Assembly (NCBI GenBank): GCA_001647635.1
Contig: CP014761.1
Coordinates: 310,001-374,000, forward strand
Direction: 5' to 3'
Length of the DNA: 64,000 nucleotides
Origin: Leifsonia xyli
GTDB taxonomy: Bacteria; Actinomycetota; Actinomycetes; Actinomycetales; Microbacteriaceae
The position numbers and the translations under genes were made by a program. The notes below the pieces were generated by a model, which worked only from the letters and a program-made list of their open reading frames with translations, did not search any database and was not told the origin of the DNA. This document shows, piece after piece, positions 52,766-62,353 of the stretch. The stretch's first letter is position 1, and every line of letters starts with the position of its first letter.

Positions 52766-53938
52766 ATGACGAGCGGCTTCATCCGGTACGCGCCGAACGC
52801 CGGTCCGTCGCGCTGGCTCCTCGTGGCCGGCCGGCGCTTCGTCGCCGCGGTCGAGAGCACGGTCTCGGACGCGATCGTCGACCAGGTGTTCTGGCTCGCC
52901 GACTCGGAGCTCGCGACGATCGAGTCCGTGGTCGGCGCTTTTCCTCTCGCCGGTGCGGACAGCGTCCGGTCGTTCGCGGTCGCCGAACTCGCGGAGCCGA
53001 ACGCGGCGGGCGAAGTGACCGTGACCGCGGTGGTCCGCGGCTCCGCGGCGATCGACGTGTTCTCGGTCGGGGGATCGCGCCGGTTCTCCGCGGGAGGCGT
53101 CCAGCCCTGGGTGCTCGCCGAGTTCCGGACGGTCACGGGCCTCGTGCTGCAGGGCGACGACGCGCAGACCGGCCCGGTCGCCCGGCTCTCGATCGGGTCG
53201 CTGCCGCTCGGGATCGGCGTCGTCGACGGGGAGCTGCTGACCTGGTCGCTGCAGCCCATCGAGCGCGCCGAGCGGAGCGCCCCCGTGGCTCCCGAGCCGG
53301 CCGCCGCATCGAGCGAGGCGCCGGCGGGTCCGGCTGCCGAGGAGACGATCATCCGCGATCGCGGACGCAGCTCCAGCCTGTTCGATCACGGCGCGGAGCC
53401 CGTCGCCGACCCGGAGGAGATGCCGCCCGCGGCGCACCCGGCAGCGAACGAACTGCCCGGCGCCGTCGACATCGACGAGCCGGTCCCGTCGCGCGACACG
53501 CCGGTCCTGGCCGCCGGTCCGCTGACCCAGCCCGCCGCCGACGCGTTCCCGGCGACCGAACCGGTCGTCCTCCCGCCGCCTCCCGCCGCCTTCGCCGCAC
53601 GCCTGCCGTCGGGGGACACGCTCGCCCTGGACGCGCCCCTCCTCGTCGGTCGCCGTCCGACCTCGCAACGGGTCGAGTCGGGCCTCGCGCCGCGGCTCGT
53701 GACCGTCGCATCGCCCACGCAGGAGGTCTCGTCGACCCACGCGCGGATCGAGCAGGCGGGGGACGCCGTGGTCGTCACCGACCTGCGCTCGACGAACGGC
53801 ACGGTGGTCACGGGCCCGGCCGGCAGCCGGCGCCTGCGGCCGGGGGAGTCCGTCGTGGTGCTCGCGGGCGCGATGGTCGAGATCGGCGACGGTAATATCA
53901 TCGAGATCACCGCCCGCCGAGCAGAAGGACGCGAGTGA
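52766..53938 (+). CDS. FHA domain protein
   Basis: A 390-residue cytoplasmic protein. Residues 1-170 form a beta-rich N-terminal domain (SGFIRYAPNAGPSRWLLVAG) of unknown type, 170-280 are a Pro/Ala-rich linker, and the FHA domain lies at about 285-380 with APLLVGRRPTSQ, EVSSTHARIEQAGDAVVVTD and LRSTNGTVV, which bind phosphothreonine. AAGGAG precedes the ATG, and TACACT (52718-52723) is the likely -10 of the whole signalling operon. Its stop overlaps the PP2C start (GTGA). It probably reads phosphorylation by the kinase encoded two genes downstream. Confidence 0.9.
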   Translation: MTSGFIRYAPNAGPSRWLLVAGRRFVAAVESTVSDAIVDQVFWLADSELATIESVVGAFPLAGADSVRSFAVAELAEPNAAGEVTVTAVVRGSAAIDVFSVGGSRRFSAGGVQPWVLAEFRTVTGLVLQGDDAQTGPVARLSIGSLPLGIGVVDGELLTWSLQPIERAERSAPVAPEPAAASSEAPAGPAAEETIIRDRGRSSSLFDHGAEPVADPEEMPPAAHPAANELPGAVDIDEPVPSRDTPVLAAGPLTQPAADAFPATEPVVLPPPPAAFAARLPSGDTLALDAPLLVGRRPTSQRVESGLAPRLVTVASPTQEVSSTHARIEQAGDAVVVTDLRSTNGTVVTGPAGSRRLRPGESVVVLAGAMVEIGDGNIIEITARRAEGRE

Positions 53939-54771
53939 CCCAGATCGGTCGCAGCAGCAGACGCCACACCGTGGCCGTGCCCGGCGATCCCGACGCGCGC
54001 ATCAGCCTCTCCTGGGCGGCGCTCAGCGACACGGGCTACCGGCGGAGCGTGAACGAGGACAGCCTCCTCGCTCGCGCGCCGATCTTCGCCGTCGCGGACG
54101 GGATGGGCGGCCACACCGCCGGCGACTTCGCCAGCACCGCGGTGGTCACGCGACTCGCCGAGAAGGTGAAAGCGGACTTCGTGGGCGAGGTCGCGCTGAC
54201 CGAGGCCCTGCGCTCCGCGGTCGACGACATGAGCCGCGGCGTCGGTCAGACCGATCTCGGCACGGGCACGACGGTGACCGGTATCGCACTGACGCTGGTC
54301 GACGGCTCGCCGTACTGGCTGGTGTTCAACATCGGCGACTCCCGCGTCTACAGCTACCGCGACGGCACGCTCGAGCAGTTGACGGTCGACCACTCGATCG
54401 TCCAGGAGCTGCTGGACGCGGGCGCGATCACCCCGGCGGAGGCCGAAGTGCATCCGCACAGCAACGTCATCACCCGCGCGGTCGGGTTCAACGAGGACCC
54501 GGTCCCGGACTACTTCCTGCTCCCGATCGTCGCCGGCTCCCGTCTGCTGGTGTGCTCGGACGGGCTCACCAAGGAGCTCACCGAGCACGGCATCCGCTAC
54601 TTCCTGGGCGAGGGGTCGTCGCCGCTCGACGCCGCCCAGCAGCTGATGGACGCGGCCCTCGGCAACGGGGGACGCGACAACGTCACGGTCGTGGTGGTCG
54701 ACGTGCTGGCGACGCCCGAGTCCGGCTCCCACCGCGACGGCGAGTCCCGTCGGGCAGCCCGCCGGCACTGA
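53935..54771 (+). CDS. PP2C-type protein serine/threonine phosphatase
   Basis: A 278-residue phosphatase. TGYRRSVNEDSLLARAPIFA, VADGMGGHTAGDFASTAVV, FNIGDSRVYSYRDG, DHSIVQELLDAGAI and NGGRDNVTVVVVD are the PP2C motifs with the Asp residues that coordinate two metals. There is no membrane segment. It would remove phosphate from targets of the adjacent kinase. The GTG start overlaps the FHA gene stop (GTGA). The 141-base spacer after it contains TACAAT (54848-54853), a probable -10 for the kinase gene, and a short C5-N5-G5 stem. Confidence 0.94.
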   Translation: MTQIGRSSRRHTVAVPGDPDARISLSWAALSDTGYRRSVNEDSLLARAPIFAVADGMGGHTAGDFASTAVVTRLAEKVKADFVGEVALTEALRSAVDDMSRGVGQTDLGTGTTVTGIALTLVDGSPYWLVFNIGDSRVYSYRDGTLEQLTVDHSIVQELLDAGAITPAEAEVHPHSNVITRAVGFNEDPVPDYFLLPIVAGSRLLVCSDGLTKELTEHGIRYFLGEGSSPLDAAQQLMDAALGNGGRDNVTVVVVDVLATPESGSHRDGESRRAARRH

Positions 54772-54912
54772 GTTGTCCCCCGAGTTGGGGGTCATCGAGT
54801 TATCCCCAGTACGGGTCCCGGCCAGGCCAGGCTCAGGGGCCGCTGCCTACAATTGTCAGACGCTTTTCGCACTCTGCGCGCTGCGTTTTCGCCGACGAAC
54901 GGGAGGGATCCG

Positions 54913-56343
54913 ATGGCCCGGCGTTTGCCGTCCCAGCCGCCCAACCTCCCCGGCTTCTCGTACGTCCGGGTGCTCGGTTCGGGCGGCTTTGCCGACGTGT
55001 TCCTGTACGAGCAGAACATGCCGCGGCGCCAGGTCGCGGTCAAGGTGATGCTCGCCGAGGTGGTCACCAGCCAGGTCAAGCAGATGTTCCAGGCCGAGGC
55101 CAACCTCATGGCGCAGCTGAGCACGCATCCCTCGATCCTCACGGTGTACCAGGCCAGCGTCTCCTCCGACGGGCGGCCCTACCTGGTGATGGAGCTGTGC
55201 TCGGCGGCGATCGGTCAGCGCTACCGTGCAGAGCCGCTCCCGGTCCCCGGGGTGCTGAGCATCGGCGTGCGCATCGCGAGCGCGGTCGAGACGGCGCACC
55301 GCGCGGGCGTGCTGCACCGCGACATCAAGCCGTCCAACATCCTGAGCACCGCGTACGGCCACCCCGTGCTGAGCGACTTCGGTATCGCCGCCACGCTGAG
55401 CGAAGCGGATGTGACCGAGGCGATCGGCCTGTCCATCCCCTGGTCGGCGCCCGAGGTGCTGCTGGATGAGACCAGCGGCACGATCGCCAGCGAGGTCTGG
55501 TCGCTCGGCGCGACCATGTACTCGCTTCTCGCCGGCCGCTCGCCCTTCGAGGTGCCGGGCAAGGAGAACACCGCCGCCGAGCTCATCCAGCGCATCACCA
55601 AGAGCCGGCCGCTGCCGATCGGCCGTGCCGACGTGCCGCCGCGGCTCGAGCAGGTATTGATGAAGGCCATGTCGCGCAAGCCGTCGCAGCGGCAGCGCAG
55701 CGCCCTCGAGTTCATCCGCGAGCTGCAGGCGGTCGAGGCCGAGCTCGGTCTCCCGCAGACGCCGATCGAGGTGGCGATGGACGACTGGGCGCTCGCCACC
55801 GCGGGTGACCCGGAGGACCGCACGCGCGTGAAGGGCGTCATGGCCGTCGACCCCGGCGCCCGTCGCCGGCGCCGCCGCGCGGCTCCCGCCTCCGCGACGG
55901 TCACCCGCGCTCCCACCCGCACGGTCGTGCGCGAGAGCGCGGGCAGCGCGCAGACGCCTCAGCAGGCGCCGCCGTCGAAGACCCCGCGCGCTCTCGTGAT
56001 CGCCCTGATCGCATGCGCCACGCTCGTGGTCGTGCTCGGCATCACGGCCTCGCTCGTGCTGGTGCGGGCGGGGGCGAGCAGCGACATCCCGACGGTCCGC
56101 GACCTCAGCGGCCGCGTCACGGGCAGCACGATCGTGTTCAGCTGGAGCGACCCCGGCCTGCAGGACGGCGACACCTACCAGGTGACCGTCCAGGACCAGC
56201 CGCCGAGCAGCCAGCACGCGACCGAGTTCCGGGTGGACGCCAAGCCCGGTCAGACCGTCTGCGTCACCGTCACGGTCAACCGCGACGGCCGCACCGGCAC
56301 GCCGAGCGGCCAGAAGTGCGTCGAGAGGACGGCCGGGACGTGA
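54913..56343 (+). CDS. Transmembrane Ser/Thr protein kinase (PknB/Pkb2-like)
   Basis: A 476-residue receptor-type kinase. The kinase domain covers about residues 15-285: VLGSGGFADVFLYEQ (Gly loop), VAVKVMLAE (Lys), VLHRDIKPSNIL (catalytic loop), LSDFGIAATLS (DFG) and IPWSAPEVLL. An Arg-rich linker (ARRRRRRAAP), one membrane helix near 359-382 and a short extracellular FN3-like domain ending in CVTVTVNRDGRTG follow. No PASTA repeats. ATG 54913 has GGGAGGG upstream; a longer frame starting upstream overlaps the -10. GTGA overlaps the giant repeat protein, as in PFNA clusters. Confidence 0.93.
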   Translation: MARRLPSQPPNLPGFSYVRVLGSGGFADVFLYEQNMPRRQVAVKVMLAEVVTSQVKQMFQAEANLMAQLSTHPSILTVYQASVSSDGRPYLVMELCSAAIGQRYRAEPLPVPGVLSIGVRIASAVETAHRAGVLHRDIKPSNILSTAYGHPVLSDFGIAATLSEADVTEAIGLSIPWSAPEVLLDETSGTIASEVWSLGATMYSLLAGRSPFEVPGKENTAAELIQRITKSRPLPIGRADVPPRLEQVLMKAMSRKPSQRQRSALEFIRELQAVEAELGLPQTPIEVAMDDWALATAGDPEDRTRVKGVMAVDPGARRRRRRAAPASATVTRAPTRTVVRESAGSAQTPQQAPPSKTPRALVIALIACATLVVVLGITASLVLVRAGASSDIPTVRDLSGRVTGSTIVFSWSDPGLQDGDTYQVTVQDQPPSSQHATEFRVDAKPGQTVCVTVTVNRDGRTGTPSGQKCVERTAGT

Positions 56344-59300
56344 GCCGGCTCGCCGCGTTCTGGTCCTGGCTGACCGCCCACAAGTCGGTCGCCGCGACGG
56401 CTGTCAGCGGGACGGCCGTGGCGGCCCTCGTGACCACGCTCGCGGTCGTCTCGGGCGGCTACAGCGCCCAGCACCTCCAGCTGAACGATGCGGCGGTCTG
56501 GGTCGCCAGCGACGCCAAGAAGTCGCTCGGGCGAGCGAACACCGAGATCGACAAGCTCAACTCGGTCGTGGCCGGCACCGGCGAATCGCTCGACGTGGTG
56601 CAGGACGGCACCGACGTTCTCCTGATCGACCGGGAGGCCAACACCGTCGCGGTCGTCGACCCGGCCACCGCCCAGGCGGGCAAGTCGGTCGCACTGCCGC
56701 CGCGGTCGCCGCAGGTCTCGCTGGCGGGCGGCCACGTGGCGCTCCTGTCGCAGACCACGGGACAGCTGTGGCTGACCACCGTGAAGCAGCTGGACACCTT
56801 CAACTCGGGTTCGGCCGCCACCGTCGACCTGGGCGGTCGCGCGGTCTCCGCCATGGACCCGTCCGGCGTGCTCTTCGCCTACCAGCCGTCGACCCGGACG
56901 CTGGTGCGCGCCGACCTCAACGCGGCCGAGCCGTCCACGACGACCGTCGACGTCGCCACCAAGGGCGACGGTGCGAACGTCTCGCTGACCTCGGTCGGCG
57001 GCCACTGGGCACTCCTCGACCCCGACGAGCGCACCCTATGGGTGGACGGACGCGCTGTCGACCTCCGCGCAGTCCTGCCCGAGGGCTCCGAGCCGGTGCT
57101 GCAGCAGCCGTCGTCCGGCGGAGGGGCCGTGTGGATCGGGTCCGGCTCCGGACTTGTGCGCGTGCCGCTCGACGGCGGTCGGCCCACGCGTCCGGTCACC
57201 CAGCGCGGCGCGTCGGCGGCTGCGCCCGTCACCGTGGCCGGCTGCACGTACGGGGCCTGGAGCGACGGGAGCACGTGGCGCTCCTGTGGCGCCGCCGGTG
57301 CGGGGGAACGCTCGACGCTGAAGGACGTCCCGTCCGGCGCGACCCTCGGCTTCCGGATCAACGGCACCCGGGTCGTCCTCAACGACTCCCGGTCGGGCGT
57401 CGCCTGGGCGGTGCAGAGCGGCAACACGCGCATCGACAACTGGGACGAGCTGGTCTCCAAGAAGACGACCCAGGAGCTCGTCAACCAGACCAAGCAGGAC
57501 ACCGCGCCGCAGTACGAGAAGCAGGAGCAGCCTCCCGTCGCCGTCGACGACTCCTTCGGCGCCCGGCCCGGGCGCGTGACACCCCTGCCGGTGCTCCTCA
57601 ACGACTACGACCCCAACGGCGACGTGCTGACGATCGACTCGTTCACCGGCGTTCCGGCGTCGCAGGGCACGCTCGAGCTGACCAACGCCGACCAGCAGCT
57701 GCAGATCTCGCTGCCGGACACGGCGACGGGCTCGATCTCGTTCGACTACACCATCTCCGACGGCCGGGGCGGGACCGCGACCGCGCACGTCACCGTCGCC
57801 GTGCGATCGGCGGGGGAGAATACGCCGCCGGTCTGCGTGCGGAACGCCAAGGCCGTCGTGCAGGCGGGAGGCCGTGTCTCGGCGCCGGTGCTCGGCGACT
57901 GCTACGACCCGGACGGCGACTCCTTCTATCTCTCCGCCGCCTCCATCGCCGCCCCCGACGCAGTGACCTTCACCCCGCAGGGCCAGGTCGCCTACTCCGA
58001 CCACGGCGACGGCGCCGGTGTCAAAGACGTCGCGCTGACGCTCTCCGACGGGCGGGCCGAGTCCGCCGGGCTGCTGGCGGTCACCGTGCGCCCGCCCGGG
58101 CAGGTGCCGATCATCGCCGACCCCTTCGCCGTGCTGGCGTACCAGGGCCAGGAGGTGACGGTCTCTCCGCTCGACCATGTGCGCGGAGGCAACGGCACCG
58201 TGCGCCTCAGCACCGTGCCGACGAAAGCGGACGCTACCATCACGCCGGACTACCAGGGCGGCACGTTCCGTTTCGAGTCGGACCAGGCGGGCACGCACAA
58301 CATCGAGTACTCGGTGACCGACGGGGTGATCACGGCCACCGGCGTCGTCCGGGTCGAGGTCAAGGCGCCGCCCGGGGCGAAGACCGCGCCGATCGCCGTC
58401 CCGCACACCGCGTTCATCCGCGAGCAGTCGACGCAGGACGTCGACGTCCTCTCGACCGACATCGACCCGTCCGGCGGCGTGCTCCTGGTCACCGGGGTCG
58501 CCGACCCGGAGGCCTCCACCGGGGTGCGGGTGCAGGTGCTGCAGCAGCGCACGCTGCGGGTCACGCTCAGCCGTCCGCTCGCCGGCCCGGTCGACTTCCA
58601 CTACCGGCTGAGCAACGGCCTGGCCGACACCGTCGGCACGGTCACGGTGGTGCAGCTGCCGCCGCTCACGGTCCACCAGCCGCCGATCGCCGCGCCGGAC
58701 TCGGTGTCGGTGCGCGTGCGCGACGTGGTCGACATCCCGGTGCTGGCCAACGACATCCAGCCCGACGGCGACAAGCTCACGCTCGACCCGACGCTGGCGA
58801 CGCCGCTGCCGAGCGGCGCCGGCCTGCTGTTCGTCAGCGGCGACCACCTGCGCTACCTCGCGCCCTCCAAGCCCGGCAATTACACGGCCGCCTACCGCGT
58901 CTCGGGCGAGGACGGACAGTGGGCGACCGCGGAGGTCACCATCGCGGTCCGCGAGCGCGACGCGGCGACCAACAACCCGCCGGTGCCCAAGACCGTCACC
59001 GCACGCGTGCTCGCCGGCGACACGGTCCGCATCACCGTGCCGCTCTCGGGCATCGACCCGGACGGCGACTCGGTGCAGTTCATCGGACAGGAGACCAACC
59101 CGCAGAAGGGCGCCGTGATCGCCTCCGGCCCCGACTGGATGGACTTCCAGGCCGGCGACTACTCCGCGGGCACCGACACCTTCACCTACGCGGTGGTGGA
59201 TGCGCTCGGCGCGCGGGCGACCGGAACCGTGCGGGTGGGCATCGCGGCCCGGGTCGAAGGCGCCCGCAACCCGATCGCGGTCGAGGACGACGTGACGGCG

Positions 59301-62252
59301 AAGCCGGGGCGCACGCTCAGCGTCCAGGTGCTGGCCAACGACAGCGACCCCGACGGCAGCCCGCTGACCGTCACCGCGGTCACGTCGCTCGATGGCAAGG
59401 CCAAGGCGAAGATCAGCGGCGACGTCGTCACCGTGACCGCGCCGAAGACCCAGGGCGCCTACGGCTTCCTGTACACGATCCAGAACGAGCGCGGGGGGAC
59501 GAGCCAGGCTTTCCTGCGGCTGACCGTCGACGAGAAGGCGCCGCCCGCACGACCCGTGGTCTCCGATACCACCCTCGGTCTCTCCGACATCCTCGGCAAG
59601 GACCGGGTCGACGTGAACGTGCTGGCCAACGTGTTCTTCGCCGACGGCCCGGTGTCCAGCCTCAAGCTCTCGCTCGTGTCCGGGTACGGCGCCGACGCGC
59701 AGGTGACGGCGTCCAAGCGGCTGCGGATCGCGATCGGCGCCAAGAGCCAGATCGTGCCGTTCAAGGTCGCCAACCCCGAGGACGAGTCGGTGGTCGCCTA
59801 CGGCTTCGTGCACGTCCCCGGCTACGACGACGCGCTGCCCCAGGTGAAGCGCGGAGCGCCGAAGCTGACGGTGGTGAGCGAGAAGACGCTGACAATCCAC
59901 CTCAACGACTACATCGTCGCGGTCGGCAACCGGAAGGTGCGGCTCACCGATGCCGCTACCGTGCGGGCGACCCACGCCAACGGCGACGACCTGGTGGTCG
60001 GCAACGACACCCTCCAGTTCACGTCGTCGCCGCGCTACTTCGGTCCGGCCTCCATCTCGTTCCAGGTCACGGACGGGTCGAGCGCTACGGATCCCGGCGG
60101 CAACGTCGCCACGATCGTCCTTCCGATCGAGGTCACGCCGCGCGAGAACCAGCCACCGGTGTTCACCGGCGCCCTCATCGACTTCGAGCCGGGGCAGACG
60201 AAGACCATCGACCTGACCAAGGTGACGAGCTACCCGTACGCCAAGGACCAGGGCGAGCTGGTGTACTCCATCCAGAACCCGCGGCCGAACAGCGTCAGCG
60301 CCTCCATCGACGGTCAGAAGCTGACGGTGACCGTCGCCACCGGCACGCCGAAGGGCTCCACGCCCTCCCTGTCCATCGGGGTGAAAGATGCGGTGAACGC
60401 CGGCCAGGCGGGGCGGATCGACATCCAGGTTGTGCCGTCGACCCGTCCGCTGGCGAGCCCGCAACCGGACCGCGTGATCGCGCCGCGCGGTCAGACGACG
60501 ACGGTCGACGTGCTCGCGAACGACGGGGCGACCAATCCCTTCCCGGGGAAGCCGCTGCAGGTGATCGCGGTGCGCGGCCTGGGCAGCGGGCTGCCCGACG
60601 GGCTCAGCATCACGCCGAGCGCCGACAACTCCCGGCTGCAGATCTCCGTCTCCGCAACGGCGGCGCCGGCCGACACCACGCTGCAGTACGAGGTCGCGGA
60701 TGCCACCGGCGACGCGGACCGCTACACGTGGGGGACGGTGACCGTCTCGGTGCAGGACCGGCCGGCTCCCGTCTCCAACGTGCAGATCGGCACGATCGCC
60801 GACCGCAGTCTGACCCTCAGCTGGATCCCCGGCGCCTTCAACAACTCGCCGATCACCGGCTTCCAGGTGACCATGGCGAGCGCCGCCAGCGGGCAGGTGC
60901 TCTCCACCACCGCTTGTGCGACCACCACCTGCGCGATCACAACGCCCGGCAACGGCCCGGCGAACGCCGTGACGCTGACGGTGCGCGCGCAGAACGCCCT
61001 CGGCCTCTCCGACCCGACCTCGTACGCCGAGCCGGTGTGGTCGGACGTGATCCCGAATGCGCCGTCCGCCGTGTCGTCGACGCCGCTCGATCACGGCCTC
61101 CGCATCTCCTGGAGCAAGCCGGCCGATGCACCGGGCGCGAGCCCGATCACGTCGTACGTGGTGTCGATCGGCGGCGTGACGAACGCCCTCCAGGTCTCGG
61201 GCTCCGACCCGGTCGGCACCGGGTACGCGCTTAACCTGACCGACCCGGGCATCGCCAACGGGGCCGCGATCGCCTTCTCGGTGTCGTCGCGCAACGAGTT
61301 CTACCAGGGCCGGACGACGTGGAACCAGACGCAGGGGAGCGGCGTGCCCGCCGGTGCGCCCACCACCACCGGCGTCGCCCCGGTCGCCACGCCGGACACG
61401 CAGGACGGAACGAGCGCGACGCTCAGCTGGTCCGGAGTCTTCGGCGACAACGGCAAGGCGATCAGCTCCTACTACGCGGCGGCCTTCCAGGGCGGCAACC
61501 CGACCTCCTGCCAGGTCAGCGGTGTCGAGTCGGGGCAGTCGTCCCTGTCGACGAGCGGCCTGCGGCCGGTGCAGGGCGGAAGCACGGTCTTCACCGGCTT
61601 GAGCCCCAACCAGACCTACAACTTCATCGTCTACGCCTACAACGGCCAGGGCTGCACGCCCGCCGCGATCGTGAGCGCCACGCCTCGCCAGTCGCCGGGA
61701 GACGTCACCGCCATCACGGTGGGACAGCGCCAGCAGAACGCCAAGACCGCGGACTTCACCGTGAGCGTCTCCTACCGCGCGGGCGGCGGCTCCAACCCCC
61801 GCTTCGATTACCAGCTGCTCAGCGGCGGCGCGGTGGTCGACACGGGCACGCTCGCGGGCACGACCGGAGTGCTGACCGGTTCCGGCGCCGACCACTACGG
61901 CGTGCCGCTGACCGTGCGGATCACCCAGGTCTGCGAGGGCTATCCGGACGGCTCCTCCCTCTGCACCCCGCAGGACGCGCGGCAGGACCTCGGGGTCGCC
62001 GTGAGCCTGGCCATCGGCGGAGACCGTTACGACCCCGCGAGCCACGTCTTCACCTGGACCAGCTGGCCAACGGGCGCGTACGACGCCGTCACCTACAGCT
62101 GCGACGGGACCACGCAGCTGCCGATGCCCGCGGCCGGCCAGACCGCGTCGTGCACCGCGCCCGCGAACGACCCGTCCCCGACGTTGACCGTGCGGGTCGT
62201 GGTCGGCGGCGACACGTACTCGTACAACTATCCCGGATCGGAGCTGCAATGA
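56340..62252 (+). CDS. Giant surface protein with cadherin-like tandem repeats and C-terminal FN3 domains
   Basis: A 1970-residue protein. A membrane anchor lies near residues 16-43 (AATAVSGTAVAALVTTLAVV), followed by about 340 residues that look like a beta-propeller-type region (DVVQDGTDVLLIDREANTVA). From about 395 to 1470 there are roughly nine or ten cadherin/VCBS-like repeats, each starting PPxAxxD and containing VLANDxDPDGDxL-type sequences (LPVLLNDYDPNGDVLTIDSF). Three FN3 domains follow from about 1474, 1570 and 1672 (VQIGTIADRSLTLSWIPGA). No sortase motif or C-terminal helix. Likely a type II extracellular adhesin or cell-envelope sensor partner of the kinase. Confidence 0.88.
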   Translation: MSRLAAFWSWLTAHKSVAATAVSGTAVAALVTTLAVVSGGYSAQHLQLNDAAVWVASDAKKSLGRANTEIDKLNSVVAGTGESLDVVQDGTDVLLIDREANTVAVVDPATAQAGKSVALPPRSPQVSLAGGHVALLSQTTGQLWLTTVKQLDTFNSGSAATVDLGGRAVSAMDPSGVLFAYQPSTRTLVRADLNAAEPSTTTVDVATKGDGANVSLTSVGGHWALLDPDERTLWVDGRAVDLRAVLPEGSEPVLQQPSSGGGAVWIGSGSGLVRVPLDGGRPTRPVTQRGASAAAPVTVAGCTYGAWSDGSTWRSCGAAGAGERSTLKDVPSGATLGFRINGTRVVLNDSRSGVAWAVQSGNTRIDNWDELVSKKTTQELVNQTKQDTAPQYEKQEQPPVAVDDSFGARPGRVTPLPVLLNDYDPNGDVLTIDSFTGVPASQGTLELTNADQQLQISLPDTATGSISFDYTISDGRGGTATAHVTVAVRSAGENTPPVCVRNAKAVVQAGGRVSAPVLGDCYDPDGDSFYLSAASIAAPDAVTFTPQGQVAYSDHGDGAGVKDVALTLSDGRAESAGLLAVTVRPPGQVPIIADPFAVLAYQGQEVTVSPLDHVRGGNGTVRLSTVPTKADATITPDYQGGTFRFESDQAGTHNIEYSVTDGVITATGVVRVEVKAPPGAKTAPIAVPHTAFIREQSTQDVDVLSTDIDPSGGVLLVTGVADPEASTGVRVQVLQQRTLRVTLSRPLAGPVDFHYRLSNGLADTVGTVTVVQLPPLTVHQPPIAAPDSVSVRVRDVVDIPVLANDIQPDGDKLTLDPTLATPLPSGAGLLFVSGDHLRYLAPSKPGNYTAAYRVSGEDGQWATAEVTIAVRERDAATNNPPVPKTVTARVLAGDTVRITVPLSGIDPDGDSVQFIGQETNPQKGAVIASGPDWMDFQAGDYSAGTDTFTYAVVDALGARATGTVRVGIAARVEGARNPIAVEDDVTAKPGRTLSVQVLANDSDPDGSPLTVTAVTSLDGKAKAKISGDVVTVTAPKTQGAYGFLYTIQNERGGTSQAFLRLTVDEKAPPARPVVSDTTLGLSDILGKDRVDVNVLANVFFADGPVSSLKLSLVSGYGADAQVTASKRLRIAIGAKSQIVPFKVANPEDESVVAYGFVHVPGYDDALPQVKRGAPKLTVVSEKTLTIHLNDYIVAVGNRKVRLTDAATVRATHANGDDLVVGNDTLQFTSSPRYFGPASISFQVTDGSSATDPGGNVATIVLPIEVTPRENQPPVFTGALIDFEPGQTKTIDLTKVTSYPYAKDQGELVYSIQNPRPNSVSASIDGQKLTVTVATGTPKGSTPSLSIGVKDAVNAGQAGRIDIQVVPSTRPLASPQPDRVIAPRGQTTTVDVLANDGATNPFPGKPLQVIAVRGLGSGLPDGLSITPSADNSRLQISVSATAAPADTTLQYEVADATGDADRYTWGTVTVSVQDRPAPVSNVQIGTIADRSLTLSWIPGAFNNSPITGFQVTMASAASGQVLSTTACATTTCAITTPGNGPANAVTLTVRAQNALGLSDPTSYAEPVWSDVIPNAPSAVSSTPLDHGLRISWSKPADAPGASPITSYVVSIGGVTNALQVSGSDPVGTGYALNLTDPGIANGAAIAFSVSSRNEFYQGRTTWNQTQGSGVPAGAPTTTGVAPVATPDTQDGTSATLSWSGVFGDNGKAISSYYAAAFQGGNPTSCQVSGVESGQSSLSTSGLRPVQGGSTVFTGLSPNQTYNFIVYAYNGQGCTPAAIVSATPRQSPGDVTAITVGQRQQNAKTADFTVSVSYRAGGGSNPRFDYQLLSGGAVVDTGTLAGTTGVLTGSGADHYGVPLTVRITQVCEGYPDGSSLCTPQDARQDLGVAVSLAIGGDRYDPASHVFTWTSWPTGAYDAVTYSCDGTTQLPMPAAGQTASCTAPANDPSPTLTVRVVVGGDTYSYNYPGSELQ

Positions 62253-62353
62253 TCCGCGGACGGCATACTGTCTTGAGCCGCACCGCGCGGCGCACACCCC
62301 CTTCTCCGCGGCCCCTCGCGCCGCGCCCCGAACCGAAAGAGGCCGGAGCATGA
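62249..62353 (+). CDS. Putative 34-residue basic protein coupled on both sides
   Basis: Starts MIRGRHTVLSRTARRTPPSP and ends with Pro/Glu-rich EPKEAGA. Its ATG overlaps the stop of the giant gene (ATGA at 62249-62252), and its TGA overlaps the ATG of the MoxR gene (62350-62353), so it fills the gap exactly. It is Arg/Pro rich, with no membrane segment. It may be a real small protein or simply a translation bridge that carries ribosomes to moxR. Confidence 0.4.
   Translation: MIRGRHTVLSRTARRTPPSPRPLAPRPEPKEAGA

Noticed and set aside
54853..54912. An upstream TTG start for the kinase gene
   Set aside because: The TTG overlaps the TACAAT -10 hexamer and lacks a ribosome-binding site, while ATG 54913 has GGGAGGG upstream and precedes the kinase domain directly.
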